Shown: positions 33,518 through 41,886 of the stretch, piece by piece
Layout of the letters: each line of letters opens with the position of its first letter
How positions within the stretch are numbered: the first letter of the stretch is position 1
From: TWA4 sp051879195
Lineage (GTDB): Bacteria; Bacillota; Clostridia; Lachnospirales; Lachnospiraceae
NCBI GenBank assembly: GCA_051879195.1
Contig: JBJELO010000234.1
Span: forward strand, 25,062 to 89,061
Length of the DNA: 64,000 bases
Reading direction: 5' to 3'
Notes under the pieces: model-generated
Told to the model about the DNA's origin: nothing
Seen by the model: the letters and a program-made list of their open reading frames with translations, nothing else
The model's database searches: none
Position numbers and translations under genes: made by a program

Positions 33518-34605
33518 CAATGGATCAACCTCTTACACTCCCGATACAGGCCAAGCCAGTTTGAACCGCGCTTTTTCATGGTATTTTCCAGATATTCTTC
33601 CCATACTTTTGCATCTTTTGCTTCTTCTTTAACAATTGCCCCCTGAAGTCCTGCTGCCAGATCGTAATCAGAAATATCTCCATCTCCGAAACTGCCTGCC
33701 AGTGCCATGCTGTTTGCAAGCAGAGAAATAGCCTCCGCTGTGGACAAAACACCCGAGGTGGATTTCAGTTTCTGTTTACCATCCATTGTCATCCTCGAAC
33801 GCAGTTCACGAAAAATCGTGCAGACTTTTTTGATCACCTCATCATCCGGCAGTCCTGCATTCAAATCCAGTCCTTCTGCCATCTGTGCCACTCTGATCCG
33901 TACAATTTCCATCTCTGATTCCAGAGTCGCAGGTGCCGGCAATACCACAATATTGAAACGACGTTTCAGTGCAGCTGACATCTCATTGACGCCCTTATCT
34001 CTTGTATTAGCAGTTGCAATAATCGAAAATCCTTTCTGCGCAGGTATCTCCATATCCAGCTCCGGAACCGAAATTCTCTTCTCTGAAAGGATTGATATGA
34101 GAGCATCCTGTACTTCTGATGCACATCTGGAAATTTCTTCTATACGGGCAATAGCACCATCTTCCATGGCACGATAAACCGGACTGGGAATCAATGCCCT
34201 TTCCGTAGGGCCTTCCCCAATCAGCATGGCATAATTCCATGAATAACGGATCTGTTCTTCTGTTGTTCCGGCAGTCCCCTGGATTACCCTTGTAGAATCA
34301 CCGTTAATTGCTGCTGCCAGATGTTCCGAAAGCCATGACTTCGCTGTACCAGGCTCGCCGATCAGAAGCAGAGCCCGATCCGTAACCAGCGTGGATATGG
34401 CAATTTCCACCAGTCTTCTGCTGCCGATATACTTTGGAGTGATGATCCGGTTACCCACCTTCCCTCCACATATGTATGTCAATACCGACCTTGGAGACAT
34501 CTTCCAGCCTGTGGGGACCGGATTTGTCTCATTATCAATCAGCTGCTCGATTTCTTCCTGAAACAGCTGCTCCGCAGGCAGCCTCTGAACATTCTGACGG
34601 TTCAT
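33517..34605 (-). CDS. MoxR-type AAA+ ATPase, YehL-like
   Basis: 362 residues from the ATG at 34605 (GGAGG 7 bases upstream). Walker A is LLIGEPGTAKSWLSEHLA; a divergent Walker B is GAIARIEEISRC, SEVQDALISILSEKRI follows, and the sensor-1/arginine region is FSIIATANTRDKG and LKRRFNIVVLP. This pattern belongs to the MoxR group of chaperone-like ATPases that work with VWA proteins. Length matches E. coli YehL. It lies 17 bases after the HEAT-like gene and overlaps the DUF5682 gene, so stoichiometric expression is likely. Confidence 0.88.
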   Translation of the reverse strand: MNRQNVQRLPAEQLFQEEIEQLIDNETNPVPTGWKMSPRSVLTYICGGKVGNRIITPKYIGSRRLVEIAISTLVTDRALLLIGEPGTAKSWLSEHLAAAINGDSTRVIQGTAGTTEEQIRYSWNYAMLIGEGPTERALIPSPVYRAMEDGAIARIEEISRCASEVQDALISILSEKRISVPELDMEIPAQKGFSIIATANTRDKGVNEMSAALKRRFNIVVLPAPATLESEMEIVRIRVAQMAEGLDLNAGLPDDEVIKKVCTIFRELRSRMTMDGKQKLKSTSGVLSTAEAISLLANSMALAGSFGDGDISDYDLAAGLQGAIVKEEAKDAKVWEEYLENTMKKRGSNWLGLYRECKRLIH

Positions 34606-34622
34606 CTTTTCTCCTCCTGTTT

Positions 34623-36614
34623 TTACCACAAATTCTCAATTGAAGCTCCGTTTTTCAATTCTTCATACCATCTGCGCAATCTGCCCGTTCCAATCTCATC
34701 TCCGGAATCTGCCCTGTGAAGCAATGGTTTTAATTCTTCTGCCAGTTCTTCTTTATCAAACGGCAGTTCCATCAGAATTTCATGCAGTTCCCAGCCGCCT
34801 CCGTTGTTGTGTTCATCCCTGTAACAGGACAGCAGACCATAAAAAACAGGCCACCCGCACTTCTTCAGCATCTGAATATCTCCCACTGTCAGACCGTTTT
34901 CCCGGGCGCTTTCATAAAAGTATTTTCCATACAGACGATCCCTCTCGGGGCTTCCCGGCCTGTAAATACAGGCAAGCATAGCATCCCATCCGCTGCTGTA
35001 TCCCTGTATCTTCTGATATCTCCTTAGTTTTTTCGAAGTTTGAAAGGCCATTTTCAACTGACCGTTGTCTGCAAAAAGCATCTGGTACCATCTTGAATCC
35101 AGCCCCTGTTCCAGCACCTGAACCCGCTGTGTAATTTTCTCATATGCATCATCCGGGACAAAAGGATCTTCCATCCCGGGAAATTCATACCCGTAGAGTA
35201 CCAGCTTTCCAGTCTTTTCATTATAATTCATTCTTATGAAGATTTCAAAAATCCCGGCAGGATTCCTATAGCTGCCTTCCGCGCAGTCTCCGGATTCCAG
35301 AGGCTCTGCATACTGGTGAAAACGCTCATAAACTTCCTCCGGCGATAACGACAGAAGAGCTGCCAGAAACGCACAGTTCAGGAGTTTATCTCCCCGCTTT
35401 TTATACAATTTATCAGCTGCAGTAAAAAGATTCGGATGCGGTGCAGAAAGCAGGGAATTTATCAGAACTTCCCCGACTTTTTTAGGAAACCATTCCAGTG
35501 CCTTTTCATAACAAAGGCAGAGTTTTTCAGAATGCTTCGCTTCTGATGCCTCCAGCAACATATAAAATGTTTCTTTTTCTGCTTCATTACAAATACGTGG
35601 TATCTTTCTGTCCAGTGCCTCCATATGGCGGTTCAGCAGATCTGCCAGCAGATCCGATGCCCAGTCCTCCCGTGTCATGCTCAGGAATCCGGCAGTCTTT
35701 TCCGGATCTTTTTCCGCTGTATGTTTCCAGTAGGCAATCGATTCCTCTCCATTCATGAATACCAGAGAAGACTGTGCAGCTTCTTTCAGTTTCCCCCTCT
35801 CAGATTGAACCAGACCAAGCAGAAGATTCATATTGGAAGGATCATGACGAAGTGCTTCAATCGCAGCCTTTTTCACATCTTTCCCTGAATCTTCCAGCAA
35901 AGAACGGTAAAATGCATTCTCCTGTGCCCCCGCTATCGATTCCATTACATGAATTCTCCGGACCATCTCACGCTTTCCATCTCCATGAAAATCCTGTTTT
36001 AAAAGAGGAACGATCTCCGATCCCATATTACCGAGCCACTCTTCTGCCATATCCGCAATATCGAAGTAGCTGTCTCCGAGTGCTTTTACCAGTAGTTTCT
36101 GAATCCGGTAATCCTGAAACAATTCCGGATCTTTTTCATGGGTACTGCGTATAATTTCATATCTGCCGCTGCCGATTCCGCTTAAGGCTTCCATCAGTGG
36201 TGCCATCCGGCTGTACGGAACATTCTCCGCAATTCCGGTGTATCTTCTTTCAGGAAAAACTCTGTGATTCTGCAGAGCTCCGGAACTCTCCAAAACAGTA
36301 TCTTTTTGACCATCTTCCGGTTCCGTACACAATTCCAGAATTTCCCCTTCTATCTCCATGGTACCCTGCGTACAGAGCACCGCATCCAGAAGCGCCAGCA
36401 GATCCAGCAGTAAACCCGCTCTGTCTGTACACTCCTCTGCAACTACCTTTTTTGCCAAAACCTCTATCTTCTGAAATACCGGCACTGCTTTTGCCAGGGG
36501 AGCAATCTGTTCCACGGCTCTCTGCAGGCGAAAATCATCCCGGATCAGATCAATCCCGGCTACAGCCGATGCTTCCAGCCGGTTTCTCAATTCATATACA
36601 GCATTCAAATTCAT
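34623..36614 (-). CDS. HEAT-repeat-like protein of the MoxR/VWA operon
   Basis: 663 residues from the ATG at 36614; a GTG three codons upstream is less likely. Paired helices of about 30 residues run through residues 150-330 (for example LLVKALGDSYFDIADMAEEWL and SGKDVKKAAIEALRHD, then NLLLGLVQSERGKLKEAAQ). They look like HEAT/PBS repeats. The rest is helical, with a Trp/Tyr-rich C-terminus. No catalytic motif is seen. I do not recognise a named family with certainty; molR/YehI-type proteins near yehLMPQ are a possible match. It is probably a scaffold for the ATPase-VWA machinery. Confidence 0.7.
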   Translation of the reverse strand: MNLNAVYELRNRLEASAVAGIDLIRDDFRLQRAVEQIAPLAKAVPVFQKIEVLAKKVVAEECTDRAGLLLDLLALLDAVLCTQGTMEIEGEILELCTEPEDGQKDTVLESSGALQNHRVFPERRYTGIAENVPYSRMAPLMEALSGIGSGRYEIIRSTHEKDPELFQDYRIQKLLVKALGDSYFDIADMAEEWLGNMGSEIVPLLKQDFHGDGKREMVRRIHVMESIAGAQENAFYRSLLEDSGKDVKKAAIEALRHDPSNMNLLLGLVQSERGKLKEAAQSSLVFMNGEESIAYWKHTAEKDPEKTAGFLSMTREDWASDLLADLLNRHMEALDRKIPRICNEAEKETFYMLLEASEAKHSEKLCLCYEKALEWFPKKVGEVLINSLLSAPHPNLFTAADKLYKKRGDKLLNCAFLAALLSLSPEEVYERFHQYAEPLESGDCAEGSYRNPAGIFEIFIRMNYNEKTGKLVLYGYEFPGMEDPFVPDDAYEKITQRVQVLEQGLDSRWYQMLFADNGQLKMAFQTSKKLRRYQKIQGYSSGWDAMLACIYRPGSPERDRLYGKYFYESARENGLTVGDIQMLKKCGWPVFYGLLSCYRDEHNNGGGWELHEILMELPFDKEELAEELKPLLHRADSGDEIGTGRLRRWYEELKNGASIENLW

Positions 36615-36637
36615 ATTCCGCACCTGCCTTCCGCCAA

Positions 36638-38137
36638 TTAAAATAACAACCGGATAATCCGGGATTTTGTGACAATACTGTATGCATGAATACAGATTCT
36701 GTGATCAGATGAATCATAAAATATCATTCCAAACAATACCTGCCGATGAAACACCTCCGGTTCCGGAAGCATGGCAAGCAGCTGACTGGTCGACTCCCAG
36801 CCGTCCCTGTCGCGAATCTCCAGACGTTTTCCCGAAGCATCCTCCGCCACCAGGATTTCTTTTTTCTGTCCGCCTTCCTCTTTTACCAGCTTCCCAATTC
36901 TCTCATAAGCCAGCAGCATTCCGACAAAATTATCTGATAAAATATTCTTAATATGACCTTTTGCCACTTTAACCGCTGCCGCAAAATCTGTCTGTGCCCT
37001 GCTCATAACCGTTTCCCGGATCACATCGGTAACCGGCTCAAACTCTGCCGCTTCCCAGCGGATACGCTGATTGACTTCTCCCGGATACAGGGAAAGCACA
37101 GGAACTTTTACCATGTCAAAACAGGAATCTTCCTGCTTCACATATTTCAGCGCTTTGAGCGGGCGATAATTCGACGTTGTAAAAATCTCTCCTGAATCCA
37201 CATCTGCCCAGTATCCTCTGTCAATATACTCCCTGCCGGCTTCTTCATACATCACCTGAAACGACAACTGTACAAGGCGTGCGTCCTCCTTTTTAAGTCC
37301 CAGTGTATTGAGCTGCTCCAGTTTCCAGATTCCTCCCAGTTCCTCATATAAAATACTGTCATCTTCTTCCATGGAATCCGCTTCCAGTTTGCTCTGCAGA
37401 TAAACCGATGCCTTTTTCTGAATTCCGCGCAGACGGATCAGAATCTCTACCGCTGTATGATAATGTTTTGGATCAGAATCCTTCTGATAAGCCTGAATCT
37501 CCAGAATCAGCCGGTTCAGCTGCAGAAGCGGTCCAGGCAGATAATAATCCCCCAGCTGTTTTGCCAGTTCCCGGTAATTCTTTAAAGATACGCCACCCAT
37601 GGCTCCGAGTCCCGCAGCCATCAGTTCATCCATCATCCGTTTCAGCATATCCAGTCCTTCCAGCTGCTTTACGATCTTTTTTCTTCTGGCGGCAGAGGTA
37701 CTTTTACTGATTCTCCCGCGGGACTTTTCAGGAGTATCACTTCCGGCCGCAACATCAGTCTCGCCCGCTTTCCCGGCTGCCTTTCTGACTTCTCTTGCTT
37801 CCCTCTTTGCCCTCTTCTCCAGAATATCAGGCGGAATCTCGCCCTGTATAAAGGTTTTGCCCTTCATCATCTCAAAAAGAAGAGCCAGACTGTGCTTGCA
37901 CGGAAACTGCCTGCTCGGACAGCTGCATCGAAATACCGGCTGCCCTTCTTCCTTGAAATCAACTGAAACCACATAGTTTGATTTACCGCTTCCCCTGCAC
38001 TCTCCCATATAAAACGTATCATCGGGAGAATACATGAGTGAAACAAAACCGCCCTCTTCCGAGATCTTTCTGGCATTCTTTACCGCATTGGCATTGGGTG
38101 CCAGCGCAATAATCTGCTGTTCTGTAACAGTCCTCAT
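36638..38137 (-). CDS. SWIM zinc-finger protein, YehQ-like
   Basis: 499 residues from the ATG at 38137. The SWIM motif CxCx(n)CxH is FRCSCPSRQFPCKHSLALL at about residues 70-88. A basic, Ala/Arg-rich linker follows (about 110-170), then a long helical C-terminal domain. SWIM fingers bind DNA, RNA or protein. E. coli yehQ, at the end of yehLMPQ, encodes a SWIM protein too. First gene of the five-gene operon, with a clear promoter 67 bases upstream. Confidence 0.82.
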   Translation of the reverse strand: MRTVTEQQIIALAPNANAVKNARKISEEGGFVSLMYSPDDTFYMGECRGSGKSNYVVSVDFKEEGQPVFRCSCPSRQFPCKHSLALLFEMMKGKTFIQGEIPPDILEKRAKREAREVRKAAGKAGETDVAAGSDTPEKSRGRISKSTSAARRKKIVKQLEGLDMLKRMMDELMAAGLGAMGGVSLKNYRELAKQLGDYYLPGPLLQLNRLILEIQAYQKDSDPKHYHTAVEILIRLRGIQKKASVYLQSKLEADSMEEDDSILYEELGGIWKLEQLNTLGLKKEDARLVQLSFQVMYEEAGREYIDRGYWADVDSGEIFTTSNYRPLKALKYVKQEDSCFDMVKVPVLSLYPGEVNQRIRWEAAEFEPVTDVIRETVMSRAQTDFAAAVKVAKGHIKNILSDNFVGMLLAYERIGKLVKEEGGQKKEILVAEDASGKRLEIRDRDGWESTSQLLAMLPEPEVFHRQVLFGMIFYDSSDHRICIHAYSIVTKSRIIRLLF

Positions 38138-38203
38138 GTTCCTCTCATCCTTTCCTGACAAATCCGCCGGAATATTGCCGGATCATGTCATTGAATTGAA
38201 TTT

Positions 38204-38232
38204 ACTATAACACATCCGACTCCATCTTTCAA
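38204..38232 (-). promoter_or_regulatory. Promoter of the SWIM/HEAT/MoxR/DUF5682/VWA operon
   Basis: Minus-strand TTGAAA, a 17-base spacer and TATAGT, about 67 bases before the SWIM gene. No further promoter was seen inside the operon. Confidence 0.65.
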
Positions 38233-38252
38233 TACTTTTTCAGAACATTTGT

Positions 38253-38281
38253 TTGCATTTTATCTCCATCTGTGCTATACT
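38253..38281 (+). promoter_or_regulatory. Promoter of the ABC-class ATPase gene
   Basis: TTGCAT, a 17-base spacer and TATACT on the plus strand. It is divergent from the SWIM operon promoter 20 bases away and gives a leader of about 110 bases. Confidence 0.65.
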
Positions 38282-38399
38282 GCATTCAGACTCATTTTCA
38301 GGACTCTTTTCCGGTCATGAAATCTGCCCGTATCACGATGTCAGATTCGTCTGATATCTATCATCATTGGACTTATATCAGTCAGGAGGCTTATTTATT

Positions 38400-40106
38400 A
38401 TGAAAAGCAATATCGATTTGAAAAATACACTTGTTTCCATCAATCGCAGAAGTTATCCCGCCTACAAAGATACAAAAGGCAGCTATCAGTTCGGCGATTA
38501 TATTCTTAATATTGAACATGTACAGGGGGATCCGTTTGCTTCCCCTTCCCGGGTCAGCATTCTGGTTCCCGGCAGCAAAGCAGGTTTCCCGGCAGCACTG
38601 TATGACCTGCCCCATAAAAGAATTGCCCTGCAGGATCATCTGATCCGGCTTTTTCATCATGAAATTGAAAAGTACAATTTCAAAGCGAAGGGCTCGGGCA
38701 AAAGCGGGCTGATTGCTGTCAGCCGCCCAGGGCAGGAAGTTCTGGAAAGAAGCGCCTGCCGCATCTCACCGGAAAAGGGCGATGTTCTCGTCCGCATGGA
38801 GATTGGTTTTCCTGCCAACGGACGCACCATCAATTCACAGGAGCTAATTAAAATACTTTTTGATTTTCTTCCGGACTGTATCAGAAAGACACTGTACTGC
38901 AAAAGCCTCGAACAGAAACGTCTGCTTTCCGTCATTCATCTGGCGGAGGATCAGGAGTATATCCGCAGTCAGCTGAAAAAAAGGAATCTGGCGGCATTCG
39001 TTGCCAATGGCTCGGTTCTGCCCAGAGAAAGCGGTATTTCACAGCGCCCCATGAAAAGTGCGGTTCCTTTCGTATCTCCCGCTTCTCTGGAGATTGTCAT
39101 GGAACTCCCTCATGCAGGAACTGTCAAAGGCATGGGCATCAGGAAAGGGATCACTTTGATCGTAGGCGGCGGCTACCACGGCAAGTCCACCCTTTTGAAA
39201 GCACTGGAGCTTGGCGTATACAATCATATTGCAGGCGATGGGCGCGAATTTGTTATCACAGATTCATCTGCTGTAAAGATCCGCGCCGAAGACGGACGCA
39301 GCATTCAGAACACGGATATTTCCATGTTTATCAGCAACCTTCCCAATGGAAAAGATACCTGCAGTTTCTGTACGGAGGATGCCAGCGGAAGTACCTCTCA
39401 GGCAGCCAATGTGGTGGAGGCCATGGAAGCCGGAACCTCCCTGTTCCTCATCGATGAAGACACCTGTGCCACCAATTTCATGATTCGTGATGAACTGATG
39501 CAGCAGGTGGTTCACCGTGATCAGGAGCCCATCACTCCGTTTATCGAACGGGTTCAGATGCTGTTTCAGACACAGGGGATTTCTTCCATTATGGTGGCCG
39601 GAAGCTCCGGTTCCTACTTCCATGTGGCTGACTGTATCATCCAGATGGACCGCTACGTTCCGAAAGAAATCACATCATTAGCAAAGGAGGAAGCTTCCCG
39701 TTTTCCTGCCCTGAAGCTTCCGGATACGATTGTATCCATGCCCGCTTTCAGCCGGATTCCCCGTGCTGCAAAGGGTTTTCACGGCAGTGACCGGATTAAG
39801 ATGAAGACGCTTGGCAGGGATGCTTTCTCCATTAATCGTGATACTGTGGACCTGCGCTATGTGGAACAGCTGGCAGACAGTGAGCAGACTGCAGCCCTTT
39901 CTTTCATGCTGAAATATGCCCAGATGCATTACTGTGACGGCAAAAGAAATCTGCGTGAAATTGTCAGTGAACTGATGAAACTGGTTCAGAGTAAGGGGCT
40001 GGAGGCACTGGCCGATGGTTCCTGGCTTGGTTCCGATCTGGCCATGCCCCGCCCTCAGGAAGTGTTTGCCTGCTTCAACCGCTACCGCGGACAGGTCTGG
40101 AGATAG
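38400..40106 (+). CDS. ABC-class P-loop ATPase (PF09818 type)
   Basis: 568 residues from the ATG at 38400 (AGGAGG 10 bases upstream). The N-terminal half is family-specific (SYQFGDYILNIEHVQGDPFA). Walker A is IVGGGYHGKSTLLKAL (about residue 260), then the signature-like DASGSTSQAANVVEAMEAG and Walker B SLFLIDEDTCATNFMIRD. The predicted-ABC-ATPase family has this exact order. Function is unknown; no partner permease is needed. The stop lies one base from the stop of a convergent exporter gene with no visible terminator between them. Confidence 0.85.
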   Translation: MKSNIDLKNTLVSINRRSYPAYKDTKGSYQFGDYILNIEHVQGDPFASPSRVSILVPGSKAGFPAALYDLPHKRIALQDHLIRLFHHEIEKYNFKAKGSGKSGLIAVSRPGQEVLERSACRISPEKGDVLVRMEIGFPANGRTINSQELIKILFDFLPDCIRKTLYCKSLEQKRLLSVIHLAEDQEYIRSQLKKRNLAAFVANGSVLPRESGISQRPMKSAVPFVSPASLEIVMELPHAGTVKGMGIRKGITLIVGGGYHGKSTLLKALELGVYNHIAGDGREFVITDSSAVKIRAEDGRSIQNTDISMFISNLPNGKDTCSFCTEDASGSTSQAANVVEAMEAGTSLFLIDEDTCATNFMIRDELMQQVVHRDQEPITPFIERVQMLFQTQGISSIMVAGSSGSYFHVADCIIQMDRYVPKEITSLAKEEASRFPALKLPDTIVSMPAFSRIPRAAKGFHGSDRIKMKTLGRDAFSINRDTVDLRYVEQLADSEQTAALSFMLKYAQMHYCDGKRNLREIVSELMKLVQSKGLEALADGSWLGSDLAMPRPQEVFACFNRYRGQVWR

Positions 40107-40107
40107 A

Positions 40108-41886
40108 TCAGTTCTGAAACTGACTGTAATACAGTTCTCTGTAGAATCCGCCTCCTGCGAGAAGCTCTTCATGACTGCCCTGCTCGATGATGTGCCCGTC
40201 TTTCATGACAAGAATTACATCTGCATTCTGGATGGTGGAAAGCCGGTGTGCCACGATAAAGCTGGTGCGGCCTTTCATCATCCGGGCAAATGTTTCCTGG
40301 ATCTTCAGTTCCGTACGGGTATCGATGGATGAGGTTGCTTCATCCAGAATCAGCATGGGCGGCAGGCAGAGCATAACACGGGTGATGCACAGAAGCTGTT
40401 TCTGGCCCTGCGACAGCATACCGCCGTCTTCGCTGATGACCGTATCGTATCCCTGAGGAAGACGTCTGATGAAAGAATGGGCATGGGAAGCTTTTGCCGC
40501 CGCGATGATTTCTTCTTCCGTCGCATCGGGTTTTCCCATGATGATATTGTCACGGATTGTTCCGGCCTTCAGCCAGGTTTCCTGCAATACCATACCGTAA
40601 TTGGTGCGCAGGCTTTTTCTGGTATAATCCCGGATATCGGTTCCGTCCACCCGGATTCCGCCTGCATCCACATCATAGAAGCGCATGAGCAGATTGATGA
40701 TGGTGGTTTTTCCGCATCCGGTGGGACCTACCAGCGCCACACGCTGACCGGGCTTTACGGACAGATTCAGATTTTCGATCAGCGGCTTATCCTGTACATA
40801 GGAGAAGTCCACATGATCCAGTTCCACATTGCCCTTTGCGTTTTCCAGCACGCTGGCATCTCCGGGCTCCGGTATCTGCGGTTCTTCTTCAATGAGACTG
40901 AAGATTCTGGCCGCACATGCCAGCGCATTCTGCAGTTCCGTGATGACACCGGAGATTTCGTTAAACGGCTTTGTATACTGGTTCGCATAGCTTAAAAAGC
41001 TGGACAGATTACCCACAGTCATCCCGCCGGACAGTACGGTCAAAGCACCGGCAAGAGCCACTGCCGCATATACCACATTATTGACAAACCGGGTGGCCGG
41101 ATTGGTCAGGGATGAGAAAAATGTTGCTTTCAGAGAGCAGTTTTCCAAACGGTTATTGATTTCATCGAAACGCTCCAGGGCACGGTCTCCGTATCCGAAC
41201 GCCTGCACCACCTTTTCATTACCGATCATTTCGTCAATCAGTGCAGTCTGCTCCCCTCTCGTTACCGACTGCTGCTGAAACATGGAGTACGTATTTTTTG
41301 CTACGAAATTGGCAATGACAAAGGACAGAGGCGTCAGCAGAACCACGATGAACGTGATCTGCACATGGATCGTCAGCATGAAGATCAGTGTTCCGCCGAT
41401 TGTTACAATACCTGTGAAAAACTGGGTAAAGCCCATGAGCAGACCGTCCGCGAACTGATCCACATCCGCAATGACGCGGCTGACGATTTCACCATACGCA
41501 TGGGCGTCCAGGTATTTCAGCGGAAGAACCTGTATCTTCTGGAATGCTTCCTCGCGGATATCATGAACCACATGATATGTGATATGATTGTTCATGATAT
41601 TCATGATCCACTGGCAGATGCCGGTTACTGCCACAGCGGCTCCGACTTTGATAAGGATTCTTCCCACAGCTGCAAAATCAACTCTTCCTGCGGCAATGAT
41701 ATGATCGATGGCACGTCCGATCAGAATTGGAACATACAGGGTCAGTACTACCGTGACAACCGCCAGAATCAGAGATACTGCAAGAAATCCCCAGTAGCGC
41801 CGGATATAATGCAGAACCTTCCCTACGGTACCTTTCCGGCTGGTCTTTTGCCCGGAATCTGTTTTTCTGTTTTTCTCTTCTGCCAT
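40108..41886 (-). CDS. ABC exporter half, canonical ATPase site
   Basis: 592 residues: a basic cytoplasmic N-terminus, six membrane helices and one ATPase domain. Walker A is LVGPTGCGKTTIINLL, signature LSQGQKQLLCITR, Walker B MLILDEATSSID, H-loop IVAHRLSTI. The start ATG overlaps the upstream partner stop by one base, with GGAGG 10 bases upstream. It forms a heterodimer with the next protein, as in LmrCD or TM287/288 exporters. Substrate is unknown; drugs or peptides are the usual range. Confidence 0.9.
   Translation of the reverse strand: MAEEKNRKTDSGQKTSRKGTVGKVLHYIRRYWGFLAVSLILAVVTVVLTLYVPILIGRAIDHIIAAGRVDFAAVGRILIKVGAAVAVTGICQWIMNIMNNHITYHVVHDIREEAFQKIQVLPLKYLDAHAYGEIVSRVIADVDQFADGLLMGFTQFFTGIVTIGGTLIFMLTIHVQITFIVVLLTPLSFVIANFVAKNTYSMFQQQSVTRGEQTALIDEMIGNEKVVQAFGYGDRALERFDEINNRLENCSLKATFFSSLTNPATRFVNNVVYAAVALAGALTVLSGGMTVGNLSSFLSYANQYTKPFNEISGVITELQNALACAARIFSLIEEEPQIPEPGDASVLENAKGNVELDHVDFSYVQDKPLIENLNLSVKPGQRVALVGPTGCGKTTIINLLMRFYDVDAGGIRVDGTDIRDYTRKSLRTNYGMVLQETWLKAGTIRDNIIMGKPDATEEEIIAAAKASHAHSFIRRLPQGYDTVISEDGGMLSQGQKQLLCITRVMLCLPPMLILDEATSSIDTRTELKIQETFARMMKGRTSFIVAHRLSTIQNADVILVMKDGHIIEQGSHEELLAGGGFYRELYYSQFQN

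Noticed and set aside
40106..40108. Shared terminator or overlap between the convergent ABC-class ATPase and exporter genes
   Set aside because: Only one base separates the stops and no stem-loop with a U-run was found; simply convergent genes.
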